From Lantana camara (taxonomy: Eukaryota > Streptophyta > Magnoliopsida > Lamiales > Verbenaceae), in assembly GCA_037501455.1 (NCBI GenBank), contig CM074858.1:47985001-48049000 (forward strand): a stretch of DNA of 64,000 bases. Reading direction: 5' to 3'. Under the pieces are notes generated by a model. It was given only the letters and a program-made list of their open reading frames with translations. It was not told where the DNA came from and made no database searches. Shown here in pieces: positions 24,373 to 35,461 of this stretch. Position 1 is the first letter of the stretch. Each line of letters begins with the position of its first letter. A program made the translations under genes and the position numbers.

Positions 24373-25338
24373 GTTCCTCTGTAAATGCAGAACAGAGCAG
24401 AACAGGGGAGGCTCTCGGCATAACAACAAGAACACCCAAAACCCCACAAATCCACATTAAAATGCAGGAATTCTGGAAGTAAGCATGTATACATGTTCGA
24501 TATACAACCAAATGTAAATAAAATACCTAAATCACTCAAGGACACTAAGAATTCCCACTTTCAACTTCATATCTAAATTCACCACAAAAGCTCAACCACT
24601 TTAAGAATTCATGCTTCAATTCATGACATAATCATATATTCATACCCCAAGTAGCATATAATCCATTTATTACATAAATCATAAACCCTAGCTTCACCCT
24701 AAATCATCAAGGATCACATAGTCAAGCACTTACCCACCTTGAATGAAAGAAATGGATGAAGAAGATGAAGATGGATGATTTGGAGCTTAAAAACTTGGAG
24801 TTTCTTGAGCAAACTTGATGGTGATGATAAAATCTCTTCTTCCCTTTTCTTCTTGAAGAACCGAGCAAGCAAGGAGCAAATATGTTGGTGATTTTTAGGA
24901 TAAAATGAATGAAGAAGCTTGAGGAAGCTTTGTACGTGAATCACCATCCTTGATTTTTGTGAAATAATCAAATTGCCATTTAACCCCTCAAATATTCAAG
25001 TCATGCCATTAAGGGGGAAAGCTTTGGGAATTGATCAATTGAGTCCTTGGAAAAAGGCATGCAATTTGGTCCTTGAATTTCGGAAAAAGATCATCCAAGG
25101 ACAAGTTGACAATTAAATCATATTCGGTAATTATTTCACGTAATAAACATTTTCAAATTATGAGATAAATTACAAGTTTAATATAAATTTCATGAAATTT
25201 TGATAAAATATAATTTATAAAATTATAATAAACATAAGAATGTAATTAATGAAATTCGGGGCGTTACACACCCACTTATAAAGTGGGCTTAGTTCTCCTC
25301 CCCAACCGATGTGGGACAAACACCTTTGGCTTTTTACA

Positions 25339-26535
25339 CATACAACCAATTTGAATTCATAAAGAGTAAAATCAGAGAACTCCCATCGAAGTGATAACTA
25401 GATGGAGATTCAACACAACAACTGGAGATCGATTAATAGGAAGAAGCCAAGATGTTAATTCCATATACATGAAAGAATTGGGATCACGGGCTTTAAAAGA
25501 TTGACGGACAATGGAGATTATGAAGAAGTGAATACTAGGGCGTGCCATTTGATGACTCTGAGGGGTACCTCTTCACCGGACCCTAAAGTACAAAAGAGAG
25601 ATGTCGAGAAACTGGGAGTTGGATTAGACAAAGTTAAGGATATCCTAAAAAGAGTGGGTTGAGAGACTTCAAGACCACCGAAGACCATGATGCGATGATT
25701 GTCGACCGGGTTTAGAATGGTTCAAGATTTAATGGGATATGGAAGATTTCGGGGGAAAAGAATTGAAACAATCCCTCGAGACAATTAGGGGATTGTATAA
25801 AGGAAAAGAAAATGGCTCGAAGGTTAAGCATCGTCAATTAGAGATGAAGTTGGGAAGAAGGAATGAAATTGCCAAGCTCGGATCCGTTCAAGAAAGCCAA
25901 GGTCAAGGAATTAGGATCATGAGCTTTAAGACGTCAACTTTGACTCCTCACTCCATCTCCTTATGTTGAGGACTACAAGAAATGGTGAACAGTACATACA
26001 TCATTCATGGCACGTGCATCATGCATTTTAATTGTTATATTTGACATGTGTTTTCCTTGTGCGTGTGCATATTGTTGTGTGTTTTGCTCGTGTATGTGTG
26101 TGTGGTTTTCTTGCGGTAAGTCGAGGGTCTTGTTTTCAACGGTCGTCCGGAGCGAGCAAACACTGATGGTTTAGCTCTCTAGCAAAAGGGACTTCTTGAG
26201 TTAGAAGGTGCGAGTGGGGGTGGCTCGATAACCACCCCATTCATGTAACACCGAGCTCTTGAGTAGTTGGAATGGATCAAACGAAGGGTGATGAATCAAC
26301 TTGGATCCTCCTATCGTGCGAAACATTTTAGTTGCTCCTAGCCCGGATCAAATGGTGAGGAATTACTCCATCTAGATGTCAAGAAGTGATCAAACCCCTT
26401 GTGCATGAAGACCTTACCGGGCTAACCGTTGTCGGGAAGTCATGAACCTCGAACTTGGGTGAATACGGAATGTTGCTTGAGCTTGAAACTCGAGCAGAAG
26501 AACCTGGGGACCAGGTTCTCTTAAGCGGGGGAGAT
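25339..26535 (+). other. Interior 3' segment of the host element with polypurine tract
   Basis: No convincing coding frame; a 76-codon frame at 25739-25969 has no family resemblance. A conserved block around 25987-26022 matches other LARD interiors. The final 15 bases (26521-26535, TTAAGCGGGGGAGAT) are the polypurine tract. Confidence 0.65.
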
Positions 26536-29404
26536 TGTGACACCCCGTCTGCACGCAAGTTCAGGTTAGTGCCACGTGTAAGTTTAATTTCCGTATTTGT
26601 GTTTATTTTTTATTTTAATTGATGCATCTTATTTGAATTTCTTTCATTTATTCAATTCTTATATGAGCTATGTGAAATATTTGATATGTTTTGCCCTATT
26701 TGAATGTTTGAGATTTTTAATTCGAACCCGAGCATGCCTAATTTATGTAATACGTGAATTATATGATCCTTGGACTTAATTGTATGATTTATATATGTTT
26801 TGGACTTGTTTGTTTTGTTTTGGTCTCAATTGAATTTTATTTCAAACGTTTGGACCAATTAGCAATTTGGCCACTCTTGAGTCATTTGTTCGTAACTTGA
26901 GCTCGGGAACTCGGATTCGAGTTTCCTCATCTCCATTGGACTCGCGTCAACAATTTGGATCCAATGGGACAAGCCTCATAACTTTTTGACTTCGTTCCGA
27001 CCCACGACGATGCAGATTTCACCTTACGTACCTAGAACGCTTCTAAAACCTATATTTGACCCTAGACTTACTTTTGTACCTTCTCTTTGACCAAGAATTC
27101 AGCCATAACTCTCTCTCCCTCTCATTTTTGGGCTGAAAATCGTGCCCCCTCAAGAAGAAAGAAGAAAGGAGAAGCCATGGAAGGAAACCTCCATTTTTGC
27201 CCCTTTCAAGCTCAAGAACTAGTTTTTCTTGCTCCAATCTTTTAAGGTAAGAGTGGATTTGTTATCTCCTTATTCTTGTGCTTTTTTTACCCTACATGAA
27301 TCATATTCTATGCTAGAGATTCCATGGTTTTGGCTTGAATGATGAATAGTAAGGGTTTGTTAGAGATTTGAAGAACTTGATCACTTCTTGCTTTCTTGGA
27401 GTTTTATGACTTATTTGATGATCTATGAAGTTTATTTGTTACATATCTATGAACTTAATACATGTTAATTGATTAGAGTATGATTCACCATTGATGTACT
27501 TAGAGGTTTTGCAAGAAAATGGATAAAACATTTGCATCTCTTGATTCCCTTGCTTTGTCGGTTAATTTCATGAAACTCGGGTTGGTATTTGCTCATTTTT
27601 CTTGCATATATTTGTAGTATATTTGCATCATTCCATGTCTTTACATTGTTTTTTAGGTTTGGGATGAGTTTTTATTGAATTTGCAAGCTTGTTTCTCAAA
27701 TTTTTGTCCTCTGACCCAAATCCGCTGGGGTGGATTTTTGCTTTGAAAATAATCCACCGGGGTGGAGTTGAGGCAGGCCCTCGCGGAACTGTCTGCCCTA
27801 AAATCCACGGGGGTGGATTCCCCTTTCGAAAAAAATCCACCGGGTGGATTTAGGGCAGCGGCTCCTTTTCGCTCTGAACTTTATTTCCTTATTTTATTCG
27901 CTTATTTGCTTCTCTCCTACCCCTAATATGATCCCTAAGCTTTGCTAACATGTAATATTATGTGTTAATTTGCTTGTTTTAGATTTTTAAATTTTTTTGA
28001 TATGATTTGAACGAGTTATGATTTAATATGTCTTAAGTGATACATGTAATTCTTTCTTGAATCGTTTGTCTCCCTTATGCATTTTAAACTTATGAACACT
28101 TTTATTATGCTATAATATGATATATTATGAGTTTATTTCATATGGTATGAGTTTAATTGTTGAATTCCTTATGTGATATCTCGTTATTTGCTCCGATATG
28201 CCTAAATATGAATCCATATGATATGCATTGCATCCATTTGCATTCACCGTGCATCTAAGTGGCTCATGATCGAGTCTAAGTCATGAGTTTATGTTTGTAT
28301 GTCTCAGATTTGAGTTCGGGAGGTGTTGGTTCCGCCATTTAGCCTCTTCTTGGCCGTCAACGCTCATCCGTGAGCACTTTTGGTAAAAGGTGAGGTTTAG
28401 GTTTGTTTTCTTTTTTGTTAATACGACCTACAACCCTACGTGCTCGTTTTCAAGCCCGCATGTGACTATACTATTATATTTATATAATAGATAAGTGCTT
28501 ATAAGATACGTTTATGATCTTGTCATAAGATAAAATATTTTGGAATATATATATGAGCATATGTGAGCTTGAAAATGATTAGCAACAAGGCTATGCTCCA
28601 AACCATGTGTCTTCATACAAGCTTTGCTTTTCTTCAACTTGATATGTTTCGGATGACACGGACAGGCACGTTAAAAGCATAGGCCGAGTTGCACGGTAAG
28701 GTATGCTAAGGTATGTAAGTTTGTTACGTTCTAATTATGTTAAGTTACGAGTTTTGGTATGTTAAGTCTTGTTCAGATTTGCCGGGCCCAGGGAATTGTT
28801 GGTAAGGACGCCCGGGAGGGCAAGGGCCTTCGGGTTAAGCCTGTGCACGATTTCCATTTGAAGTACTAACGCACGACTCTTGGAGGTTGAGGAGGCGTGG
28901 TGCTTCAAGCACAATATGGGTTAGCTACCCCTTGTTCATTGGTAAGAGTGGTGAGGGTTTGCTCCCCGAGCTACATGTTGTTGGGGTTGGATTGATTATG
29001 ATTGTGTTTCCGGTTTTCATACGTATATTAATAAGTGGTAATTGAGCTATATTTTGTATATGACTCGATTTTGGTAAATGACTCGATTTTGGTAATTGAA
29101 GTATATATATGTTACCCATTTGTTAATGAATTATGTCAGAACTATTGATTTATGTATTAATTCGGGACAGGCTTCTAGGGATAGTTGAACCCGTTTTGTG
29201 GATTTATCTTCTTTAATTGTTGTAGTATGCTTCCGTTTTTTATTGTTTTGCGCGCTCTGGTCCTGTTTTAGCTCCGCCTGGCTTAGCGAGTGTGTGTAGG
29301 TTCCCGTTCGCTTAGTCTTGGGCTCATGTATGGATTTCTATTTCATATGTGGGTTCGGGGCTAGGTGCGGGGGATGTGGTGGCTCGCCGCTCCGGGCGCT
29401 ATAG
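26536..29404 (+). repeat. 3' LTR of the host LARD-like element
   Basis: Begins TGTGACACCCC; the right end is placed at GGGCGCTATA by comparison with other families (CTACA expected). Signals: donor TTAAG|GTAAG at 27246/27247; palindromes 27719-27850; acceptor CTCAG ending 28307; middle block 28308-28389 ending AAAAG|GTGAGG; stem-loop arms 28792-28800 and 28848-28856. The second acceptor with its hairpin is not found and appears lost. The U5 block is at 29275-29400. Confidence 0.78.
27719..27850. repeat. Palindrome array, AATCCACCGGGTGGATT type
   Basis: Four sites: 27719-27736, 27751-27766, 27802-27819 and 27834-27850. The arms (AATCCAC / GTGGATT) are constant; the centres vary. Confidence 0.85.
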
Positions 29405-29412
29405 ACCCTTTG

Positions 29413-29485
29413 TGCAGAAACTCTTCTGCATGAAAGTCCCCGGGAGGGGACTTTTGTGTGTAAAATCTCCCCGGGAAGGGAGATT
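29413..29485. repeat. Palindrome array, AGTCCCC/GGGGACT type
   Basis: Three palindromes: 29413-29430 (TGCAGAA arms), 29434-29453 (AAGTCCCC arms) and 29464-29485 (AATCTCCC arms, centre CGGGAA). They occupy the same relative place in this LTR as the arrays in the other families. Confidence 0.75.
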
Positions 29486-29646
29486 GGTTTGGGAACTTTG
29501 CATGGCTTTTATTTGTGCATTGCATTGTTTTGTGCATGTTTTATAAATATTAATACATGCATGCATGGGTATGTATTTATATCTATATGTTTGCATGCAT
29601 GCGTTTTGAAATTTAGTTAATTGTTGTGAATACATTCATGTTATAC

Positions 29647-29647
<1 letters not shown>

Positions 29648-29692
<45 letters not shown>
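29648..29692. repeat. (AT)n microsatellite
   Basis: About 45 bp of pure AT alternation followed by AT-rich sequence. Confidence 0.95.
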
Positions 29693-29695
<3 letters not shown>

Positions 29696-31497
29696 ATATT
29701 ATATTATATGATATAGATATATACATTATATAGTGTTTAAATGCATGGTGAATTATAGGTTACTTAATTATTTGGAATTATGGAATTACATTATTACCTA
29801 TTTCGTGTTTTTACCTAATTTCCGATCATGGTTTGAATGTATTTATTTATCTATTCTCTAATTGTAAACTTGATATAATTGAGCTATGATTGTCATATGA
29901 AGTTCATGACTTGAATTGCTACGAATCATGAAAGATATGAAATGTTTGGGCTTGAAACCTTCATGCTATGAATGTACTTGAAAGAATCACTTGAACTATG
30001 TGGCTTCATGACATCATTTTACTTCTTAAAGATCTCATACCATGTGCATAGCATTGTCGTGCGTCATATATAGTTCATTTAGAGTTTTGAGTCTCACGTA
30101 TGCACCATGTCGTTTCTTATACAGTTTTCTCCAGGGCGGAGACGTGCCGGGTTCATAGGTTACTCCCAAGTTTTTATTTCTTCTTGGTATTGTTCGGTAA
30201 GGTTTTACAGGTGGGTTTCTCTTCTATTAGTTAAAATGACCCTATTCATCCAATATGCAAAGCTTTTAAGCCAAAGTATTATTTATATTAATATATATAC
30301 ATCGAGTCTTTTCAAGAGTAAATGATTTTGAACGTAAAACCCTTTTTCTTATGTATCCACCGAATGATTTTGGCGAGAACACGAATGAACGCACGGGCCT
30401 AGGGACTTGATCCCATGTACTAGTCGCACCATGAACTACGGCGAAACCAACCTCGTCAGGAGTTGGCGAGGAAGGGGAACCGGGCTAGTGGGGCTTCATG
30501 GACCCCCCACTAGCTGTATTGATTGGGAGACGCATTCTCCTGGATGGGTCCCCCTGGGGCACCGGTTACACCATCGGGAGGAACAAAACCTGTAAGTGGC
30601 ATGGGTTCGCCCATGGTCCACCAGGTCAATATCTTCCGCTACGTATGGTAGACGCGTTTCTAATTGGAGGAAAAATGAGTAAATGTTATGAGTGAATGAA
30701 TGATAATGATTGAATGATCGAATGGATGAATGAATGATTGACTGTTACATGATCGTAATAAATGAACGAATAAATGCACACACGAGGAGAAGGTTGGAAA
30801 ATTCACCCTCTCGCTGGGCTCATGTATTGACGGCATGATTGTAATAAATAAACGAGATTGATAGTTGTAATCCCGGGCGTTGTTTTTTTTTTTGTTTTCA
30901 TCCACTTGAGAAATGTTTTAAAACCTCGTACGGGATTATGACTCGCGTGTGCGCTTTAGTTTTTGTAATATTACAATATTAAACCCTGTTTTATACCCAC
31001 CAATCTCCTATAGATTGAACCCGACTTTGTTTTAAGTTTTCTCTTGCAGTTGTTGGTGTGCTAGGCAGGATCTCGAGTCGGTTGTGTCGTGTGTGCGAGT
31101 TGGGTCACTTTATGCATATTGTAAATTGTATAAGTTATAGATTTATGTATAAATTGTTGATGATATTATATTGATTCGGGACAGGCTTCTAGGGATAGTT
31201 GAACCCCTAAAATTGTGAATTATGATTTATGCTTGAATTTCGGGACTAGGAATTTTGTTAGTGGAACCCCGTCGATTGCTAATTGTAATTATATTATGAC
31301 TGATTACATGTTTTGCTTCCGCGCATGCATTTTTATTCTTTGAATATTTGTTATATGGTTTCGAAGTTAGCTCCCGCCTAGCTTAGCGAGTGAGTGGTCC
31401 CTGTTCACCGTGATTCGGCTCGTGTATGGACTTCTCATTTCATATGCGGGTCGGGTCTTGGTGCGGGGGTTGTGGTGCCTTCCGTTTGGGGCGCTAC

Positions 31498-32691
31498 AAT
31501 GGCCAAGCAGCAGCAGCAGCAACAGGTCAAGTATAAGCAACACACAGCAGCAAGACGGAGTAAAGGAAGCAGCAAAACGCACACACAACACCCCACAATC
31601 AGCTACAACTCACGTAGTAACAATGATGCAAATAGATTGAAGTTTAATTTCATCTTTTCAAAGCTTTCATGAAGTGCAGCCTGGTAGATCATTATAAACT
31701 CAAGCAACATGAAAATCATGCATATAAATGAAACATATACACCATATACACCACGTATCTAGCTCCAATTCAGAAACGAAACAAGGAAGGCCAAGATTTC
31801 AACAAAAATTCATATAACCCTTACTATTAACATGTAAATTCAATGCATGCTCAAATCTCCATGAAATTTAGCAAAAAAGCACTTAAAAGAAAGAGGAGAA
31901 GATGGAGAATAAGATTCTGGACTTACCTTTCGGATTTGAGGTGAATCGGAGGTGTGCGGAGCTTGAAAAGGCAAAAGTGAATAGTACAAAATCCCCTTCT
32001 TTTTCTCTCTTGGTTTGCTGCTCCTTTTTCCTTCTCTTGGCTGATGATTTCAACATAAGGGAAGGAGAGAGTGATAGAGGGTTAATTTAGGTCAAATAGG
32101 TTTAAATATGGGGCGATTTGGTTAAGAAATGGGTCGGATATAAGCAAAACGGGCGAGGGTGGTGAATATGTCACAAGGGTTCGGTTTGGGCAAAATTTGG
32201 GGGGATCAAACGGGCTTAGAAAAATACAAAACTAGGTTCTTTAGCTTTCACTCTTCGTTATGAGTCTGATGATTCTTCCGGAATGCGAATCCGAATTCTC
32301 GAGCTCAAGTTACGCCTTCCGAAACCCAAGGTGCGCTAAAACGAGTTAGGCCCTCAAGTCCCTAACAAATAAAACGGTTCTAAAAACCATAACAAATGAA
32401 CTTAAAAACATAAAACGAACACGTAAATGAATACATAACATATATAACTCATGCATATCACGTAGTCACAACAATTAGAATCGAAAACGGGTTCAAAAGG
32501 ATCAAGAAAAAGGCAAAAGAGGAAAAAACGTTCAAAATTCTAAATACATACTTAGAAAATAATTCAAATAAATTCAAGAATAACATTTAAACAATATAAT
32601 AAGTATATATTTACATAAATAAATAATTTAAAAGAACAAATAACATACCTGTAGCGACGTACCTGTACGGTCGGACGAGCAGGATGTTACA
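31498..32691 (-). repeat. 5' half of a minus-strand LTR
   Basis: The minus strand starts TGTAACATCC at 32691. A donor-like AAAG|GTAAGTCC lies near 31925. The other half was separated by the LTR ending at 31497 and is outside the window. Contains CAG triplets at 31508-31521. Confidence 0.6.
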
Positions 32692-33368
32692 TTGATGGTG
32701 CCTTGGTGGTTTCCATGGGTGCCTTTCTTCTTGTGTAGCTTGAGGCAATGGGGGAAGAGAGAGTGAAGGGGGTGGTGGTGTTCAGACGGTGATGGTGGCG
32801 GGAGACCGTGGCGGCAGCAAGGTGGTAGCATGGTGGTGATGGTGGCTCGTGTGGTGCAGTGAGGAAAGGGAAGGAGAGAAAAAGGAGGATGAAGAAATAA
32901 AGAAGAAAAACATGGGAGGAGTAAAGAAAGAAAAGGAATTGGGGGGGAGGGGATGGGTGTGTGTGCCACATGTGATTAGAGGGAGAGAGAGAGAGAGAAG
33001 AAGTCAACATGTGGGGCCCGGTTGGTAGATATTTGTGCGGTGATATTTATATGGTTCCGACTTGAATTAAAATACGGTTGGGGTAGAATTAGGTTCCCGA
33101 ATTAAATAAAAGGATAGGCAACAAATTCGGGAATCAATGAGGAATAAAAGTTAAGGCTCGAGGGAAAAGGAATAAACATGGTCGTGTGTGGAATTGCAAA
33201 ACGAATAAACAATTTGTCGCATATACAAGTAACAATTAAATCACACAACAATAATTAAAGCTCGTAAAGCACTTAATCACATAATTAAACAAGTAAAACA
33301 CGTAACACTCAGCCTGACCTCACTCGTGACGTCCTACTTGGTTAGTGTTGAAAGCACAGGGCGTCACA
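32692..33368 (-). repeat. 5' part of a further minus-strand LTR
   Basis: The minus strand starts TGTGACGCCC at 33368 and has a TATA-like CCATATAAATATCA at 33054-33041. It is interrupted at 32691 by the LTR above. Open frames around 32628-33010 are simple Pro/Ser/His-rich translations of a CT-rich tract and are not called as genes. Confidence 0.6.
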
Positions 33369-33455
33369 CTTTTAATTTTTTAATATCCTATAAGTAGGTT
33401 CGATTTGAATTTTGGAATTGAATATTCAATTCCAATAAAAGATTACTGCACATTT

Positions 33456-33506
<51 letters not shown>

Positions 33507-34523
33507 TGAGATTAAAGTTGTGTGCATAAATTCTATCATCTTTTTTAGTACTTATATTTTTAGTTTATTAATATTCTCTCATTTTCTCTATCTTAAGCAA
33601 AGAATTAAGAGTTATTTTGGTTTTTAGAAAAGGTATTGGCGATGATATATAGATGAAGGATTTCAGGAGATGACATAATTTGGGTAATTTTGAATTATTT
33701 TTATGTTTGTATATGAACTGATTATATTGAATATTTGATTGTTTGTGCTTATGGGAGTAAGATATTACTAAATTTGTAGATTATGCTCCTTAATAGCGAC
33801 TAGGTAAGTTGAATTCTTCTTATATAAAATTGTATTGTGTAATAATTATTTTTATACATATATTCTTACAAAAGAGATTAAAGTATATTTTGTGAATGCA
33901 GGTTGTTTGTCTGACGAATTACATTGGTGAATTATGTTAGATCCTGTCGAGAATCCAGACTAGACTTCAAAGTATAGAAATCGAGTTTGTAATATTAGGG
34001 AGTTAGAATAAGTTTGTAATATTAGGGAGTTAGAATAATTTTCTTGTATACAGATTAATCTCCTTGTGTAATATAAAATTATTGTTGTTTTGATGAGTTT
34101 CGTTAAAGAATCCATTTTTTTATTGGATGTCCATTATTTTTTTGTTTTAAATAAAAAAATCAAAGTGTAATTTCTTAGAATGTTATGAGTGCAGGAAGAA
34201 AAAATAACAAAAAGTGACATTTTGTCAAACGATATTATCAAAATAACAAAATATATAATTAAAAATAATATAAATTTAACACATAAATAAGTATCCCAAC
34301 ATTAATTATAGGGATATTTATTTGTATCTTATAAATTCTCTAATAGGACAAATATAAGTATCTCAGTAAAATAACTCATTGAAGCATTTTAAGTGTCCCA
34401 AACCATTATGCGACACCAATATATGCGACATTTATATTAACTGTCCGTAAAACTAAAAGTGTCTCAATATGTACCATATAAGGATGCTTTCTTGTGTCTC
34501 AATAACCAAATTTTGTTGTAGTG
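33369..34523 (+). mobile_element. Terminal part of a CACTA-type DNA transposon
   Basis: The right end reads TTTTGTTGTAGTG (complement CACTACAACAAAA), a CACTA terminus. Subterminal repeats related to GTGTCTCAA occur at 34393, 34459 and 34494, with weaker ones near 34290 and 34357. No matching left end is seen, and no transposase frame remains. A 27-bp unit around 33990-34040 is duplicated in tandem. The left boundary is uncertain; I take it from the LTR end at 33368. Confidence 0.6.
33459..33503. repeat. (AT)n microsatellite
   Basis: About 45 bp of AT alternation inside the CACTA-like segment. Confidence 0.95.
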
Positions 34524-35136
34524 TTAAAATGTGGAGTATCGTTGTTGCCATAGAGGCATGGTTCGGAGTTCCATCACGACGAAGGTAGCGGTGTTGGCAT
34601 TTGTGTTAAGTCGCTACTTATGTAGTGACGACAGGGAAAAGAAATATATTTCTAAACTAAATTTTATCACTTTTTGGGATAATTAAAATAATTAACAGAT
34701 AATTGATAGATTAACACTAATTAACATATAATTATTAGTACTCAGCATGCTCAACAATTATGAGATAATTACAGATAAAAATATCATAATAGCATGCTCG
34801 TACAATAAAGTAAAATCTTCCACAGATTCGCAGATTTCATATATTCTCATATTATACGCAAGGGCATGAGATAATTATGCTTATTAGATTTCAAATATGA
34901 TACAATCTTTATCCACAAATCTAAGCATGAAAGATTCCATACAATCTATATAATGAAAAACATCACAAATCTCTTAAAGATTATAATCCGATCATAATTT
35001 CATACGTCAATTAACACATAATCCGTGCATAATTTCATGAGCAAATTAACATATAATTTTGCAAATTAACACATAATCTTGTTCAATAGCTTTAACAACA
35101 GAGTGTTAACATGGCTAATTTAGGCTCTGATACCAT
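34524..35136 (-). other. AT-rich relic interior with primer-binding site
   Basis: No reading frame of note. At 35123-35135 the minus strand reads TGGTATCAGAGCC, a primer site next to the LTR-like segment to its right. The rest may be the degraded interior of that element. Confidence 0.45.
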
Positions 35137-35430
35137 TGTAAGCACACATAAACGGATTAACTTTTTGGCAGAAATGAGTTTTATTGTCGTCTTAAGCCCA
35201 TGGTTACCTCGACTATAATCTTCGGGTGCTACTAGAGGCCCCATTGTCTCTCACGCCCCCAAATCTTTAGTCGTTGGATGATGGACTACTGTAAGAGAGA
35301 TTATTTTATGTGGGTTTTTCTCTGGCTGTGTTCTTTTTCGTGTATCAGACTTATCTCACAGACAAGTCTTATATATGGAATAGAGTAGGGTTACGTAAAC
35401 CTTTTTCTATCCTTTAGGAGTGCCACAACA
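35137..35430 (-). repeat. Short copia-like LTR relic
   Basis: 294 bp with TG...CA ends on the minus strand (TGTTGTGGCA at 35430, GTGCTTACA at 35137), adjacent to a primer site and with a TATA-like CATATATAAGA around 35370-35380. The small LTR suggests Ty1/copia. No partner LTR is in the window. Confidence 0.5.
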
Positions 35431-35461
35431 ATTATGAAAACTGCTCCCTAATCTTTAAGGA

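Larger units (their letters stand above)
22640..25268 (-). mobile_element. Solo LTR (2.6 kb) inside the TRIM
   Basis: Ends TGTAGCACCC and GGGCGTTACA, flanked by CACCT (22635-22639) and CACCC (25269-25273); the intact TRIM LTR has CACCC. No primer site or polypurine tract adjoins it, so it is a recombination product. Minus-strand signals: donor CAAG|GTGGGTAAGT near 24738, palindromes 24146-24372, acceptor TTTTGCACAG at 23922, middle block 23921-23866 ending AAAG|GTGAGG, hairpin 23090-23106, TTTCAG ending at 23074. Confidence 0.87.
22250..25338 (-). mobile_element. TRIM element, second LTR split by a solo LTR
   Basis: Two LTRs of about 200 bp (22250-22448, and 22506-22639 plus 25274-25338) flank only 57 bp. 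That spacer holds a polypurine tract (22449-22464, minus-strand CTTAGGGGGGTGGAC) and a primer-binding site TGGTATCAGAGCC (22491-22503), both on the minus strand. There is no room for any gene, which defines a terminal-repeat retrotransposon in miniature. Flanking CATGC (22245-22249) and CATAC (25339-25343) are probably the duplicated target with one change. A TATA-like TTTATAAG lies at 22385-22392 on the minus strand. Confidence 0.85.
1..29404 (+). mobile_element. LARD-like LTR retrotransposon relic, 5' end outside window
   Basis: This is the outer host of the left half of the window. After removing later insertions its pieces are 1-1195, 21508-22249, 25339-26535 (interior) and 26536-29404 (3' LTR). 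The interior is mostly non-coding, purine-rich DNA with a gag relic near its start. A polypurine tract at 26521-26535 abuts the LTR and fixes the plus orientation. Pieces of the interior resemble the interior of the element that starts at 57471, for example the stretches around 22110-22190 and 61630-61710. It was itself inserted into another LTR whose right remnant begins at about 29405. The 5' LTR and primer-binding site are not in the window. The element cannot encode its own enzymes and would have needed help from an autonomous relative. Confidence 0.7.
29405..31497 (+). repeat. Right-hand remnant of another LTR
   Basis: The 5' part of this LTR lies beyond the host element, left of the window. 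Retained: palindromes 29413-29485; acceptor ACAG ending 30124; middle block 30125-30210 ending ACAG|GTGGG; hairpin 31001-31017; acceptor TCTCTTGCAG ending 31049; the GCTAGGCAGGA block; and the U5 end GGGGCGCTACA at 31497. No primer site follows, so it is a 3' or solo LTR. Confidence 0.7.

Noticed and set aside
24116..24545. Overlapping frames of about 100 codons on both strands
   Set aside because: The palindrome array is GC-rich and lacks stops; no codon signal.
32628..33010. Pro/Ser/His-rich frames of about 110 codons
   Set aside because: CT-rich exon-like segment of an LTR, low complexity, open in more than one frame.
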